A DNA stretch of 49,076 nucleotides from Burkholderiales bacterium (lineage in GTDB: Bacteria; Pseudomonadota; Gammaproteobacteria; Burkholderiales; Burkholderiaceae_C), in the NCBI GenBank assembly GCA_025350145.1, contig JANXYH010000154.1:1-49076 (forward strand), written 5' to 3'. This document shows, one piece after another, positions 29,572-37,566 of this stretch (positions within the stretch are counted from its first letter, which is position 1; each line of letters starts with the position of its first letter). The position numbers were made by a program, and so were the translations under genes. The notes under the pieces are model-generated. The model ran no database searches. It saw only the letters and a list, made by a program, of their open reading frames with translations, and had not been told where the DNA came from.

Positions 29572-30270
29572 TCAGCCGCCCAGCTTGGCCAGCAAACCTG
29601 CGCCGGTCATGCACAGCAGCGCCAGCACCAGCGCCAGCAGCCGGGTCGCCCAGGTGTCGCGCGAGGGCGGCACCTCGCCCGCCAACAGCTTGTCGCCGAC
29701 CAGCATCGGTTTGACCAGGCTGATGCCGCGGCGCTTGTAGAACAGGATTGCGGCCAGGTGCAACACCACCATCGCGATCAGGATCCATTGCCCGGCGCCG
29801 GTGTGCCAGGCGGTGGCGGCCAGCGCCCGCGCGTTGGCGACGTACTTGTTCAGCGGCCCGGTGGTGGCGACTTCGTCATCGGCAACCAGACCGGTCGCCA
29901 CCTGCACCAGCAGCAGCGCCAGCATGCCCAGCACCGAGAGGCTGCCCAAGGGGTTGTGGCCGACCTCGAAATGCTCGCCCGGCCGTTGCTGGCCGCGCAG
30001 GTAGCGCAGCAGCGTGGCCGGGGCGTAGATGAAGCTGGCAAAGCGCGACCAGCGCCCGCCGACCAGCCCCCAGACCAGCCGGAACACCAGCAAGGCCAGC
30101 ACCATCAGGCCGATCCGCATGTGCCAGTCCAGCGCCCCGACATAGCCGGTGACGATCAAGGCCACTACCATGCTCGCCAACAGCCAGTGGAAGACGCGGG
30201 TCGGCAAATCCCAGACCCGGACAGCACGGGTCGCGGCGGTGGCCTCGGGCAAGGCATTGGGGTTGGGCAT
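29572..30270 (-). CDS. Cytochrome b561 family protein
   Basis: A 232-residue membrane cytochrome with about four or five helices. Haem-ligand candidates are the histidines in RVFHWLLA, VGHNPLG, TAWHTGAG and VLHLAAIL, matching the bacterial b561 / Ni,Fe-hydrogenase b-type layout. It would carry electrons between the membrane quinone pool and a periplasmic partner. It is divergent from the cytochrome c' gene (235 bp apart), a pairing found in many betaproteobacteria. ATG 30270 starts a short Ala/Glu-rich tail before helix 1. Confidence 0.9.
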   Translation of the reverse strand: MPNPNALPEATAATRAVRVWDLPTRVFHWLLASMVVALIVTGYVGALDWHMRIGLMVLALLVFRLVWGLVGGRWSRFASFIYAPATLLRYLRGQQRPGEHFEVGHNPLGSLSVLGMLALLLVQVATGLVADDEVATTGPLNKYVANARALAATAWHTGAGQWILIAMVVLHLAAILFYKRRGISLVKPMLVGDKLLAGEVPPSRDTWATRLLALVLALLCMTGAGLLAKLGG

Positions 30271-30505
30271 GGCGAACTCGGTGGCGGGCAGGCGGGGCCT
30301 GCAACCATAGCCGAAGTGCGCCGGCTTGGCGCCGCGTCCGGCCGCGCCGCCCCGGCCTGCACCCAGGCCAACCCCCATGGAATATTGACAGCGCTGGCCC
30401 GTAGACTGCCCGGGCGTTGCTGCCGCCGCGACTTGAACGGTTGGCAGCATCGCCCGAGCCTTCAGTCCCGGACCGCAGCCGGTCCCCTACCTTCGGAGAA
30501 CCCGC

Positions 30506-30976
30506 ATGAACCGTCGCCTTCTGGCCGCCGCCACCTTCGTGGTGGCCTGGGTCAGCCTGCCCGCTGCCGCCCAATTCCAAAAGCCTGAGGACGCGATCAA
30601 GTACCGCCAAAGCGCCCTGACGGTGATGTCCACCCACTTCGGCCGGGTCGCCGCCATGGCCGCTGGCCGCATCCCCTATGACGCCAAGGCCGCCAGCGAC
30701 AACCTGGCCATCGCCGTCATGGCCTCGCGTCTGCCGTTCGTCGCCTTTGTCGAGGGCAGCGACAAGGGCCTGCCCAACCGCGCCAAGCCCGAGGTCTGGA
30801 GCCAGAACGCCAAGTTCAAGGAATTGGCCGAGAAGATGCAGGGCGAATTGGCCAAGCTCGACACCGCCGCCAAGGCCGGCACCCTGGACGCCCTGAAGCC
30901 GGCGGTGGCCGCCACAGGCGCTGCCTGCAAGGCCTGCCACGACGACTTCCGGGCCGAGAAGTACAGCGCCAACTGA
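30506..30976 (+). CDS. Cytochrome c'
   Basis: A 156-residue periplasmic four-helix-bundle cytochrome. A Sec signal peptide ends near residue 22 (LPAAAQ). The single haem-c site CKACH is at 141-145 near the C-terminus, as in all class II c-type cytochromes. These proteins bind NO and help resist nitrosative stress. The Shine-Dalgarno is TCGGAGAA. TTGACA lies upstream (30385-30390), but no -10 is at the right distance. The divergent b561 gene may encode its redox partner (inference). Confidence 0.93.
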   Translation: MNRRLLAAATFVVAWVSLPAAAQFQKPEDAIKYRQSALTVMSTHFGRVAAMAAGRIPYDAKAASDNLAIAVMASRLPFVAFVEGSDKGLPNRAKPEVWSQNAKFKELAEKMQGELAKLDTAAKAGTLDALKPAVAATGAACKACHDDFRAEKYSAN

Positions 30977-30986
30977 GCCCGCTGCC

Positions 30987-31051
30987 AGAACTCAGCCCGG
31001 GCTGGCGCCCGGGTCGGCAAAGCCGAGGATGACCCTGCGGGTCATCGCTGA
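30987..31051. repeat. 65-bp direct repeat, copy 1 (AlaX 3'-end fragment)
   Basis: Identical over 65 bp to 31102-31166, which forms the end of the AlaX gene. Copy 1 lies just past the cytochrome c' stop. On the minus strand it still reads the AlaX C-terminal codons and stop; just outside it, a degraded stretch still resembles the preceding AlaX codons but has lost a few codons and gained a stop. The unit is rich in dyads (CAGCCCGGGCTG; GATGACCC with GGGTCATC). Confidence 0.85.
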
Positions 31052-31072
31052 CTACTTTGGTGTTCACGTCAC

Positions 31073-31097
31073 GTGCACTGCGTGCACATGAGTGCAC
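31073..31097. repeat. Three GTGCAC palindromes in 25 bp
   Basis: GTGCAC occurs at 31073-31078, 31082-31087 and 31092-31097, spaced 9 and 10 bp, in the short gap between the two 65-bp repeat copies. It could be a protein-binding site or just junction sequence. Confidence 0.5.
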
Positions 31098-31101
31098 CCC
31101 A

Positions 31102-31166
31102 AGAACTCAGCCCGGGCTGGCGCCCGGGTCGGCAAAGCCGAGGATGACCCTGCGGGTCATCGCTGA
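31102..31166. repeat. 65-bp direct repeat, copy 2
   Basis: Second identical copy; it contains the AlaX stop codon and its last 19 sense codons. The two copies are offset by 115 bp. Confidence 0.85.
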
Positions 31167-31838
31167 TTTCTTTTCCACCTTGGTGACGATGACGGGGCCG
31201 ATCTCGGCGGTGTTGCCGACATGGGTGCCGCCGCAGGGCTGCAGGTCGACGCCGTGGATCTCCAGCACCCGGATGCGGCCCATGCCGCGCGGTGGTTGCA
31301 CGCTCATGCTGCGCACCAGGCCGGGGTTGGCGTCGAGTTCGGCCTCGCTGATCCAGCGGTGGCTGACCGGGTGAGCGGCGGCGACCAGGCGGGCGATCCC
31401 GGCCGAGAGTTCGGCCTTGTCCAGCGGCTCGGCCATGTGGAAATCCAGCCGGGCATAGCCGGCGGTGATCGAGCAGCCGTCTACCGGGTGCGGCACCAGC
31501 GCGCACAGCAAATGGGTGGCGGTGTGGAAGCGGCGGTGGGCGTCGCGTTTGGCCCAGTCGATCTCGACCTCGACCTGCTCACCGACATGCCAGGCCGAGA
31601 GCCCATCGGCGACAGCCGGAAGGTGCAGGATCTGGCCCGGCTCCGTGCCCTTGCGGGTGTCGGCCAGCGCCAGCACCCGGCCATCGGCGGCGCGCAGATA
31701 GCCGCTGTCACCGGCCTGGCCGCCGCCCACGGGATAGCAGACGCTGCGGTCGAGCTGAATGCCGCGCGCGTCGATGGCGATGATCCTGGCCAGGCAGTGG
31801 CGCAGGGTCGAGTCCTCGCGGAACAGTTCTTCGGTCAT
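31107..31838 (-). CDS. AlaX-type alanyl-tRNA editing protein
   Basis: A 243-residue stand-alone editing domain that deacylates tRNA-Ala wrongly charged with Ser (or Gly). The zinc site is complete: H105 and H109 (HTATH) with C202 and H206 (CGGTH). The Gly-rich GGGQAGDSG near 38-46 and the basic end VEKKSAMTRRVIL are also typical. It is a full-length editing protein without the AlaRS catalytic domain. Last gene of the MocR-linked unit, 6 bp after the VOC gene. Its final 19 codons lie in a 65-bp repeat, and the DPGASPG end is specific to this copy. Confidence 0.93.
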   Translation of the reverse strand: MTEELFREDSTLRHCLARIIAIDARGIQLDRSVCYPVGGGQAGDSGYLRAADGRVLALADTRKGTEPGQILHLPAVADGLSAWHVGEQVEVEIDWAKRDAHRRFHTATHLLCALVPHPVDGCSITAGYARLDFHMAEPLDKAELSAGIARLVAAAHPVSHRWISEAELDANPGLVRSMSVQPPRGMGRIRVLEIHGVDLQPCGGTHVGNTAEIGPVIVTKVEKKSAMTRRVILGFADPGASPG

Positions 31839-31844
31839 GGTGTT

Positions 31845-32522
31845 TCAGGCCCAGTCATAGCCGCTCAATTCGACCCGCCCCAGCGGGGTGTGCAAACCCA
31901 CCTGCAACCAGGCCGAGCCGGATCTGCCAGCAGTATTGACCAGCGCCCCGCGCAAGCCCAGCGCCTGCGCCGCGGCCTCGGGCAGGGTGCTCAGCCGCAG
32001 CTCCGCCAGACTGACCTGGCTGGCCGGCATCGCGTCGCAGGGATGGGCGCCGCACCACTCGATCAGCGTCGGCATGGCGCCACGGCCGGCGAAATTGCCG
32101 TCGACATTCAGCGCCAAGCGCCAGCGCAGCAGGCCCTGCGCGGTCTGGCGTTCGGCGGCAATGATCTGTCCGGCGTCCTGACCGGCAGCAGCCAGCGCCG
32201 CATGCAAGGCATCCAGGGCGCTGCTGCGGGCGACGAAGTGGACCAGCCTGGGGGCACTGCGGATGCGCAAACGCAGGCCCGGGTCGTCCATGCCGAACCA
32301 GCGCGGCCGGGCGGGCGGCGGTGCCTGCGGATCGATGGCGATGATTTCAAGGTAGCTGCCCGGGAAGGCCGGGCCGGACAGGTTCAGCAGGCAGTTGTGG
32401 GTGCCCATGGTGGCGTGCTTGCCGCCCGGCCCGGGCGCGACGCCCAGCGTCGCCCGGCACCAGGCCGCGCCATGGGCCAGGCTGTCCGCCACCACCACCA
32501 GGTGGTCGATCTGGCTGAACAT
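31845..32522 (-). CDS. VOC protein with glyoxalase-like domain
   Basis: A 225-residue protein starting FSQIDHLVVVADSLAHG and containing the SYLEIIAID block, typical of the Glyoxalase_3 type (PF13468) VOC domain. The remainder (about 110-225) is a second, more diverged half. The reaction is unknown. Its ATG overlaps the TGA of the PhzF gene by one base (TGATG), so it is translationally coupled in the MocR-linked unit. Confidence 0.85.
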   Translation of the reverse strand: MFSQIDHLVVVADSLAHGAAWCRATLGVAPGPGGKHATMGTHNCLLNLSGPAFPGSYLEIIAIDPQAPPPARPRWFGMDDPGLRLRIRSAPRLVHFVARSSALDALHAALAAAGQDAGQIIAAERQTAQGLLRWRLALNVDGNFAGRGAMPTLIEWCGAHPCDAMPASQVSLAELRLSTLPEAAAQALGLRGALVNTAGRSGSAWLQVGLHTPLGRVELSGYDWA

Positions 32523-33358
32523 CACAGGCTCACGCTGCCGGTGACCACGGGCGTGACATCGCCGCCGATCCAGATGTCGTCGCCGATCTGCGCTACATGC
32601 ACCCGACCGGCCCGGCCCAGCGCTGCGCCCTGGGCGGCAACATAGTGCTGCGGCGCCAGACCGGCGCCTATCAGCCACTGCGCCAGGCCGGCGTTTAGGC
32701 TGCCGGTGACCGGGTCCTCGGGCACGCCCAGACCGGGCGCGAAGGCGCGCACCTCGAAGGCGCACTCGCTGCCCGGCGGATGCGCCCCGACCACGCCGAG
32801 CTTGAGGTCGGCCATGGCCAAGAAATCGGGTCTGAGCGCGAGCACGCTGGCCGCGTCGGCCAGTTGCGCGGCCAGCCAGCCGGGGCCGTTGTCGGCCCAT
32901 TGCAGGCCCAGCAACGCCGCCTCGGGCAGGCGCAGCGCGGCCAGCACCTGGGCTCGGGTGGCGGCGTCGGCCGGGCCGCTGCGGCGCAAGGCTGGCGCGG
33001 CAAAGGCCAGTCGCCCGGCGTCGCGCCGCACCCGCACCAGGCCGAGACCGCATTCCTGGACCACCACTTCGGGCTGGCGCGGGCGGCCACCCGCGGCCAG
33101 CCAGGCCCAGCACGAGCCCAATGTCGGGTGGCCGGCGAAGGGCAGTTCGCCGCTGGGGGTGAAGATGCGCACTCGGTAGTCGGCCTGATCGCTGGTCGGC
33201 GGCAGCAAGAAGGTGGTCTCGGACAGGTGGGTCCAGCGCGCGAAATCGGCCATCTGCGCGTCGCTCAGGCCGGCCGCGTCGTGAACCACCGCCAGCGGGT
33301 TGCCGCGCAGCGGCACGGCGGTGAAGACATCGAGTTGGCTGAAAGTGCGGGTGGCCAT
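32522..33358 (-). CDS. PhzF family isomerase/epimerase
   Basis: A 278-residue enzyme with the two-lobed diaminopimelate-epimerase-like fold. The N-terminal signature VFTAVPLRGNPLAVV and the catalytic Glu E47 (HLSETTF) are intact, and FTPSGELPFAGHPT forms the substrate loop. Family members isomerise or epimerise small acids and amino-acid derivatives. ATG 33358 has a well-spaced AGGAG; a TTG 21 bp further upstream overlaps the previous gene's stop and is less likely. Coupled to VOC downstream. Confidence 0.92.
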   Translation of the reverse strand: MATRTFSQLDVFTAVPLRGNPLAVVHDAAGLSDAQMADFARWTHLSETTFLLPPTSDQADYRVRIFTPSGELPFAGHPTLGSCWAWLAAGGRPRQPEVVVQECGLGLVRVRRDAGRLAFAAPALRRSGPADAATRAQVLAALRLPEAALLGLQWADNGPGWLAAQLADAASVLALRPDFLAMADLKLGVVGAHPPGSECAFEVRAFAPGLGVPEDPVTGSLNAGLAQWLIGAGLAPQHYVAAQGAALGRAGRVHVAQIGDDIWIGGDVTPVVTGSVSL

Positions 33359-33375
33359 AGTCGCAATGCTCCTGT

Positions 33376-34371
33376 TCAAGCGCTGGCGAGCACCTGGGCA
33401 AACAAGGCTCGGTCGACATTGCCGCCCGACAGCACGACCGCGCTGCGGCGGCCGGCCAGCCGGGCCCGTTCCTGGGTCGCGGCGGCCAGTGCGGCCGCAC
33501 CCGCGCCCTCGGCGACCTGGTGGCTGGCCTCGTAGAGCCGGACCATCGCCTGCGCGACCTCGGCATCCGTGACCTGGACGACCCGGGCCAGGCCCCGGCC
33601 CAGCATCGCCAGGGCCTCAGGGTCGGGCGTGCGCACCGCCATGCCGTCGGCCAGCGCGGTCGTCACCGCATGCGACTGCGCCCGGCCCGAGGCCAGTGAC
33701 AGCGCGTAGGCCGGCGCATGGCTGGAGGTGACGCCGACGACTTCGGTCGCCAGGCCGAGCGCGTCGCGCGCGGCAATCACGCCGCAGGCGCCGGAACCCA
33801 GACCAATCGGCACGTAGACCGTGTCAATGTCGGCCACCGCGTCGAACAGCTCCAGCGCATAACTGGCCACCCCAGCCACCAGGTCGGGGTGGAACGACGG
33901 CAGCATCGGCCAGCCGCGCTCGGCGGCGAGTTTTGCGGCGTGCTCGCGCGCGGCCTGAAAGTCCTCACCATGCTCGACCAGTTCGGCGCCCAGGGCACGC
34001 ATCGCCGCATTCTTTTCGCGGCTGTTGCCCAGCGGCACGACGACCAGCGCCGTGACGCCGTGGCGGGCGGCGGCAAAGGCGATCGATTGACCGTGGTTGC
34101 CGCGGGTGGCAGTGACGACGCCCGCCGGCCGGGCCGGGCCCACGGCAGCGATCCAGCGCGCAAAGTAGACCAGGCCGCCGCGGATCTTGAACGCGCCAAC
34201 GGGGGTGTGGTTCTCATGCTTGAGCCACAGTTCGGTGCCGTCTCCGGGGCGCCCGGCGAAGGCCTGTTCGAGCAGCGGCCAGCGGTACTGCGGCGTCGCC
34301 GGCATGAGCGCGTGGACACAGCGCGCGGCCTCGCGCAGTGCCGCCAGTGTGTGGCCAAGTTCGGTCGTCAT
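33376..34371 (-). CDS. PLP-dependent threonine/serine dehydratase-like enzyme
   Basis: A 331-residue fold-type II PLP enzyme with no regulatory ACT domain. The PLP lysine is K62 in GAFKIRGG, and the phosphate-binding loop is GLGSGACG. It resembles threonine ammonia-lyase, serine racemase and hydroxyaspartate dehydratases, which turn beta-hydroxy amino acids into keto acids and ammonia; the exact substrate cannot be assigned. Its ATG overlaps the stop of the aminotransferase remnant by 4 bp (ATGA). 17 bp lie between its stop and the PhzF start. Confidence 0.85.
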   Translation of the reverse strand: MTTELGHTLAALREAARCVHALMPATPQYRWPLLEQAFAGRPGDGTELWLKHENHTPVGAFKIRGGLVYFARWIAAVGPARPAGVVTATRGNHGQSIAFAAARHGVTALVVVPLGNSREKNAAMRALGAELVEHGEDFQAAREHAAKLAAERGWPMLPSFHPDLVAGVASYALELFDAVADIDTVYVPIGLGSGACGVIAARDALGLATEVVGVTSSHAPAYALSLASGRAQSHAVTTALADGMAVRTPDPEALAMLGRGLARVVQVTDAEVAQAMVRLYEASHQVAEGAGAAALAAATQERARLAGRRSAVVLSGGNVDRALFAQVLASA

Positions 34372-34787
34372 GCGGCTTGCAATGCCTGGCTGTGGCGGTG
34401 TTGGGCCAACACCTGCCCGAGTCTGGCGACCGCCGTGTTGACCTGATCGGGCGACAGGGTGACGAACGACAGCCGCAGCGTGCGCGGGTCCGGCGGGCCG
34501 ACATAGAAGGCCGCGCCCGGGACAAAGGCGATGCCCGCAGCCAGCGCCAGCGGCAGCAGGGCAGTGGCGTCGCAACCCGGCGGCAGGCGCAGCCAGAAGA
34601 ACATCCCGCCCTGGGGCATCTGCCAGTGCGTGCCGGCGGGCATGTGGCTGGCCAGCGCCTGGGCCATGGCCTGCGCCTGGGCGCGGTAGCGGGCGCGGAT
34701 GGTCGGCACATGGCGCGCTAGAAAGCCATCGCGGATGGCCGAGGGGTTCAGACGCGCGCTGCGTCCGGCTGGGTTCCATAAAGGCAT
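34368..34787 (-). pseudogene. Internally deleted PLP aminotransferase (2-aminoadipate-transaminase-like)
   Basis: A 139-residue open frame with a strong GGAGGAG Shine-Dalgarno and an ATG at 34787. Its first 19 residues end SARLNPSAIR, the usual start of LysN/MocR-type aminotransferases. Directly after come residues that belong to the C-terminal small domain (FLARHVPTIRARYRAQ, then GGMFFWLRLP and TLRLSFVT). About 250 residues in between, including the PLP-binding lysine, are missing, and the frame is kept. The join is near 34728-34733. It cannot be catalytic; it might be a decay product, an assembly gap, or a surviving small-domain protein. It sits between the EamA and dehydratase genes. Confidence 0.78.
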
Positions 34788-34802
34788 CGCCACTCCTCCC
34801 AC

Positions 34803-35753
34803 TCAATCCACCGGCTGGCGCTTGGACAAGAACACCGTGGCCATCACCGCCAGCGAAAAGATGACCGTGGTCGCATCCAGGGACTCGCCCAGCACGGGCA
34901 CGGCCAGCCACATCGAGGCAAACGGCTGCAGCAACTGGATCTGGCTGACGCGCAGCATGCCGCCAAGCTGCAGGCCTCGGTACCAGGCAAAGAAGCCCAG
35001 CCACATCGAGAACACCGCCACGTAGACGAAGCCGCCCCAGGCGGCGGCGCGCACCGGCACCTCGGGCCAGTACAGCAGCGCCACCGGCAGGGTCAGCGGC
35101 AGGCACATGACCAGCACCCAACTGATCACTTGTTCGGGCGCCATCGCACTGAGCTTGCCAGGCCCGGGCGCCGACAGCCGGGCGCCGAAGACATAGCCCA
35201 CGCCGCCCCAGGCCACCGCCAACAGCAGCAAGCCATCGGCGATTTGCAGCCGGGCGCCGCCCTTGAACAATGCAAAACCGAGCACCAGCACCGTGCCCAG
35301 CCCGGCGCAGGCCCAGAAGCCGCGGCTGGGGCGCTGGCGCAGGACCAGCGCGCCGATCACCGCCGTGGCGATCGGCAGCAGGCCGGAGACCACGGCCGCA
35401 TGGGCGGCGTCGACCCGGTACACCGCCAGGCCAAGGAAGAACGGAAAGCCGAACACCACCCCCGAGGCGGTGATCCCCAGGCCGCGCCATTGGCCCGCCT
35501 GCGGACGCGGCGCGCGGCTCAGCCACAGCCAGATCGCCGCCAGGATGCCGGCCAGCGCGGCCCGGCCTATCGCCACGAACACCGGCGGCAACTGCGGCGC
35601 CGCCTGGCTGCCCGAGGCCAGCCGGGTCATCGGGATCGTCAGGGCGAAGATCAGCACGCCCAGGCCACCCAGCAACCAGGCTCGCGCGGTGGGCGACCGC
35701 CAACCGGCGGCGTGGGCTGGCGGGTGGGCAAGAGCAGGGGCGGGACCAGACAT
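34803..35753 (-). CDS. EamA/RhtA-family (DMT) transporter
   Basis: A 316-residue membrane protein with ten hydrophobic helices in two EamA repeats (about 28-155 and 165-310). DMT proteins of the RhtA/YdcZ group export amino acids such as threonine or homoserine, and many MocR or PLP-enzyme operons carry one. ATG 35753 is preferred to a GTG two codons upstream. First gene of the six-gene unit; it is divergent from mocR with a perfect dyad between. The exported solute is an inference from neighbours. Confidence 0.88.
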   Translation of the reverse strand: MSGPAPALAHPPAHAAGWRSPTARAWLLGGLGVLIFALTIPMTRLASGSQAAPQLPPVFVAIGRAALAGILAAIWLWLSRAPRPQAGQWRGLGITASGVVFGFPFFLGLAVYRVDAAHAAVVSGLLPIATAVIGALVLRQRPSRGFWACAGLGTVLVLGFALFKGGARLQIADGLLLLAVAWGGVGYVFGARLSAPGPGKLSAMAPEQVISWVLVMCLPLTLPVALLYWPEVPVRAAAWGGFVYVAVFSMWLGFFAWYRGLQLGGMLRVSQIQLLQPFASMWLAVPVLGESLDATTVIFSLAVMATVFLSKRQPVD

Positions 35754-35799
35754 GACCACAGTCTAGGCCCGGCACAGACACACAATGCAGCACAGTTGA

Positions 35800-35824
35800 C
35801 GGTACAGGGCAATACACTGTACCG
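35800..35824. promoter_or_regulatory. Candidate MocR operator (8+8 bp dyad)
   Basis: CGGTACAG (35800-35807) and CTGTACCG (35817-35824) are exact inverted repeats with a 9-bp spacer in the 93-bp gap between the divergent EamA and MocR genes. GntR/MocR regulators bind such gaps to control both genes. Confidence 0.6.
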
Positions 35825-35846
35825 ACGCCAACGCCGACACAGCCGC

Positions 35847-37328
35847 ATGAATGCCCCTCAGGAACCGCCCGCACTGGCGCTGCAGCGCGGCGCCCGCCAG
35901 ACCCTGTCCGAGCAGTTGTGCGCCAGCTTTGCGCAGCGCATCCGCAGCGGCGATCTGGCCAGCGGGGCGCGTCTGCCCTCGGTACGGGACTGCGCCAGGG
36001 CCCAGCGCCTGAGCCCCAGCACCGTGGTCGCGGCCTACGACCGGTTGCAGGCCCAGGGCCTGGTGCAGGCGCGGCAGCAGCGTGGCTATTTCGTCCGCGA
36101 CGCCGCCGCCCAGGTCGCGACCGCCGAGCGGGCGCCGCTGCCAGCAGCCCCCGCCTTGGCCGCGCCGGTCGACGCGACGGCGCTGATCCGCGGCATGTTT
36201 CAGGGCGCCGAAGGCCACCCCATCCCCGCCGGGCCGGGCATGGGCACGCTGCCCGAAGCCTGGCTGGACCAGCCGCTGCTCGACCGGGCGCTGCGCCGGG
36301 CCATGGCCGGGCCCAGCCAGGCGCTGCGCTACGGCGAGCCGGCCGGCGATCCGGGCCTGCGCCAGGCGCTGGCGCGGCGGCTGTCGGCCGACCTTGGCAT
36401 CGCCGCCGAGCCGGCGCAGATCGTCACCACCCTGGGCGCCACCCATGCCCTCGACCTGGTGGCGCGCAGCCTGCTGCAGCCGGGTGACGCGGTGCTGGTC
36501 GACGACCCCGGCTGGGCGATGGAATTTGCCCGCCTGGGCCGCATGGGCATGCGCTTGTTGCCGGTGCCGCGCGACGCCAACGGCCCCGACCTGGAGCGGA
36601 TGCAGGCGCTGCTGGCTGAGCACCGGCCGCGCGTGTACGTGACCGTTTCGGTGCTGCACAACCCGACCGGCCACAGCCTGTCGCTGGCCACCGCCCACCG
36701 CATCCTGCAACTGGCCGAGGCGCATGACCTGATGATCGTCGAGGACGACACCTATGCCTGGCTGGCACCCGGCCACAGCCCGCGCCTGTGCGCACTCGAC
36801 GGCCTGCGCCGCACCGTCTACGTCTCCGGCTTCAGCAAGATCCTGGCGCCGAACTGGCGGGTCGGCTACCTGGCTGCGGCACCCGCACTGGCCCAGCGCT
36901 GCATCGACACCAAGCTGTTGACCACCCTGACCACACCGGCGCTGTTGGAGCAGGCCGTGGCCTGGTGCCTGGACCAGGGGCTGCTGCGCCGGCATGCCGA
37001 ACGGGTGGTGCAGCGCCTGGCACTGGCGCGCAGCCGGGTCAGACGGCTGGCTGAAAGCGCCGGCTGCCGCTTCGTGGCGCCGCCACAGGGGCTCTTCGGC
37101 TGGGTCGACTGCGGCGTCGATGCCGACGTGCTGGCGAGCCGCCTGGCCGAACGCGGCTGGTTGGTCGCCCCTGGCAGCTTGTTCCATGCCCGTCCCCAGC
37201 CCAGCACACTGATGCGGCTGAACTTTGCCAGTGCCCAGCAGTTGGAGTTCTGGCGCGCGTTTGCCGCCGTGCGTGACACCTTGGCGCCCCCCGGATCGGG
37301 ACTTGCCAACGTCGGCGGTCAGCGCTAA
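35847..37328 (+). CDS. MocR-type (GntR + aminotransferase) transcriptional regulator
   Basis: A 493-residue regulator joining an N-terminal GntR winged helix (about 15-85; SGARLPSVRDCARAQRLSPSTV) to a fold-type I aminotransferase-like domain (about 110-480). The PLP site block YVSGFSKILAPNWRVGY holds the Schiff-base lysine. Such proteins bind PLP or a PLP-amino acid adduct and switch a neighbouring operon. It is intact, unlike the aminotransferase remnant in the divergent unit. ATG 35847 is the first codon of the GntR domain; no strong Shine-Dalgarno is visible. Confidence 0.92.
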   Translation: MNAPQEPPALALQRGARQTLSEQLCASFAQRIRSGDLASGARLPSVRDCARAQRLSPSTVVAAYDRLQAQGLVQARQQRGYFVRDAAAQVATAERAPLPAAPALAAPVDATALIRGMFQGAEGHPIPAGPGMGTLPEAWLDQPLLDRALRRAMAGPSQALRYGEPAGDPGLRQALARRLSADLGIAAEPAQIVTTLGATHALDLVARSLLQPGDAVLVDDPGWAMEFARLGRMGMRLLPVPRDANGPDLERMQALLAEHRPRVYVTVSVLHNPTGHSLSLATAHRILQLAEAHDLMIVEDDTYAWLAPGHSPRLCALDGLRRTVYVSGFSKILAPNWRVGYLAAAPALAQRCIDTKLLTTLTTPALLEQAVAWCLDQGLLRRHAERVVQRLALARSRVRRLAESAGCRFVAPPQGLFGWVDCGVDADVLASRLAERGWLVAPGSLFHARPQPSTLMRLNFASAQQLEFWRAFAAVRDTLAPPGSGLANVGGQR

Positions 37329-37486
37329 GGTTGACGGTTGAAACCTCCTGACACGAATCGGCGGCTTCGCTTGTCGGCCGGATGCGACATCCGCGCCCCG
37401 AGCTTCAATTAGCATTTGCCGCCGGTTTTACCCGGCTCGCATGGGAAGCTGCAACCATGGCCAAACCGTTGGCACGACCGAATGAT

Positions 37487-37506
37487 GGCGCCATGCCCAT
37501 GGCGCC
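37487..37506. promoter_or_regulatory. 8-bp perfect palindrome with 4-nt loop
   Basis: GGCGCCAT and ATGGCGCC (37487-37494 and 37499-37506) form a strong hairpin in the 238-bp gap upstream of the unrecognised 256-residue protein. A locally A/T-richer stretch lies around it. It could be the end of the mocR transcript or an operator. Confidence 0.35.
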
Positions 37507-37566
37507 GCCGCCGCAGCCCGGCCGCAGTTAAAAGATTCGCTCCAAAGTCGACTTGCCAACGCCACG

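Noticed and set aside
30385-30407. TTGACA followed by TAGACT upstream of cytochrome c' as a promoter
   Set aside because: The spacing is only 11 bp, too short for sigma70; kept out of the feature list.
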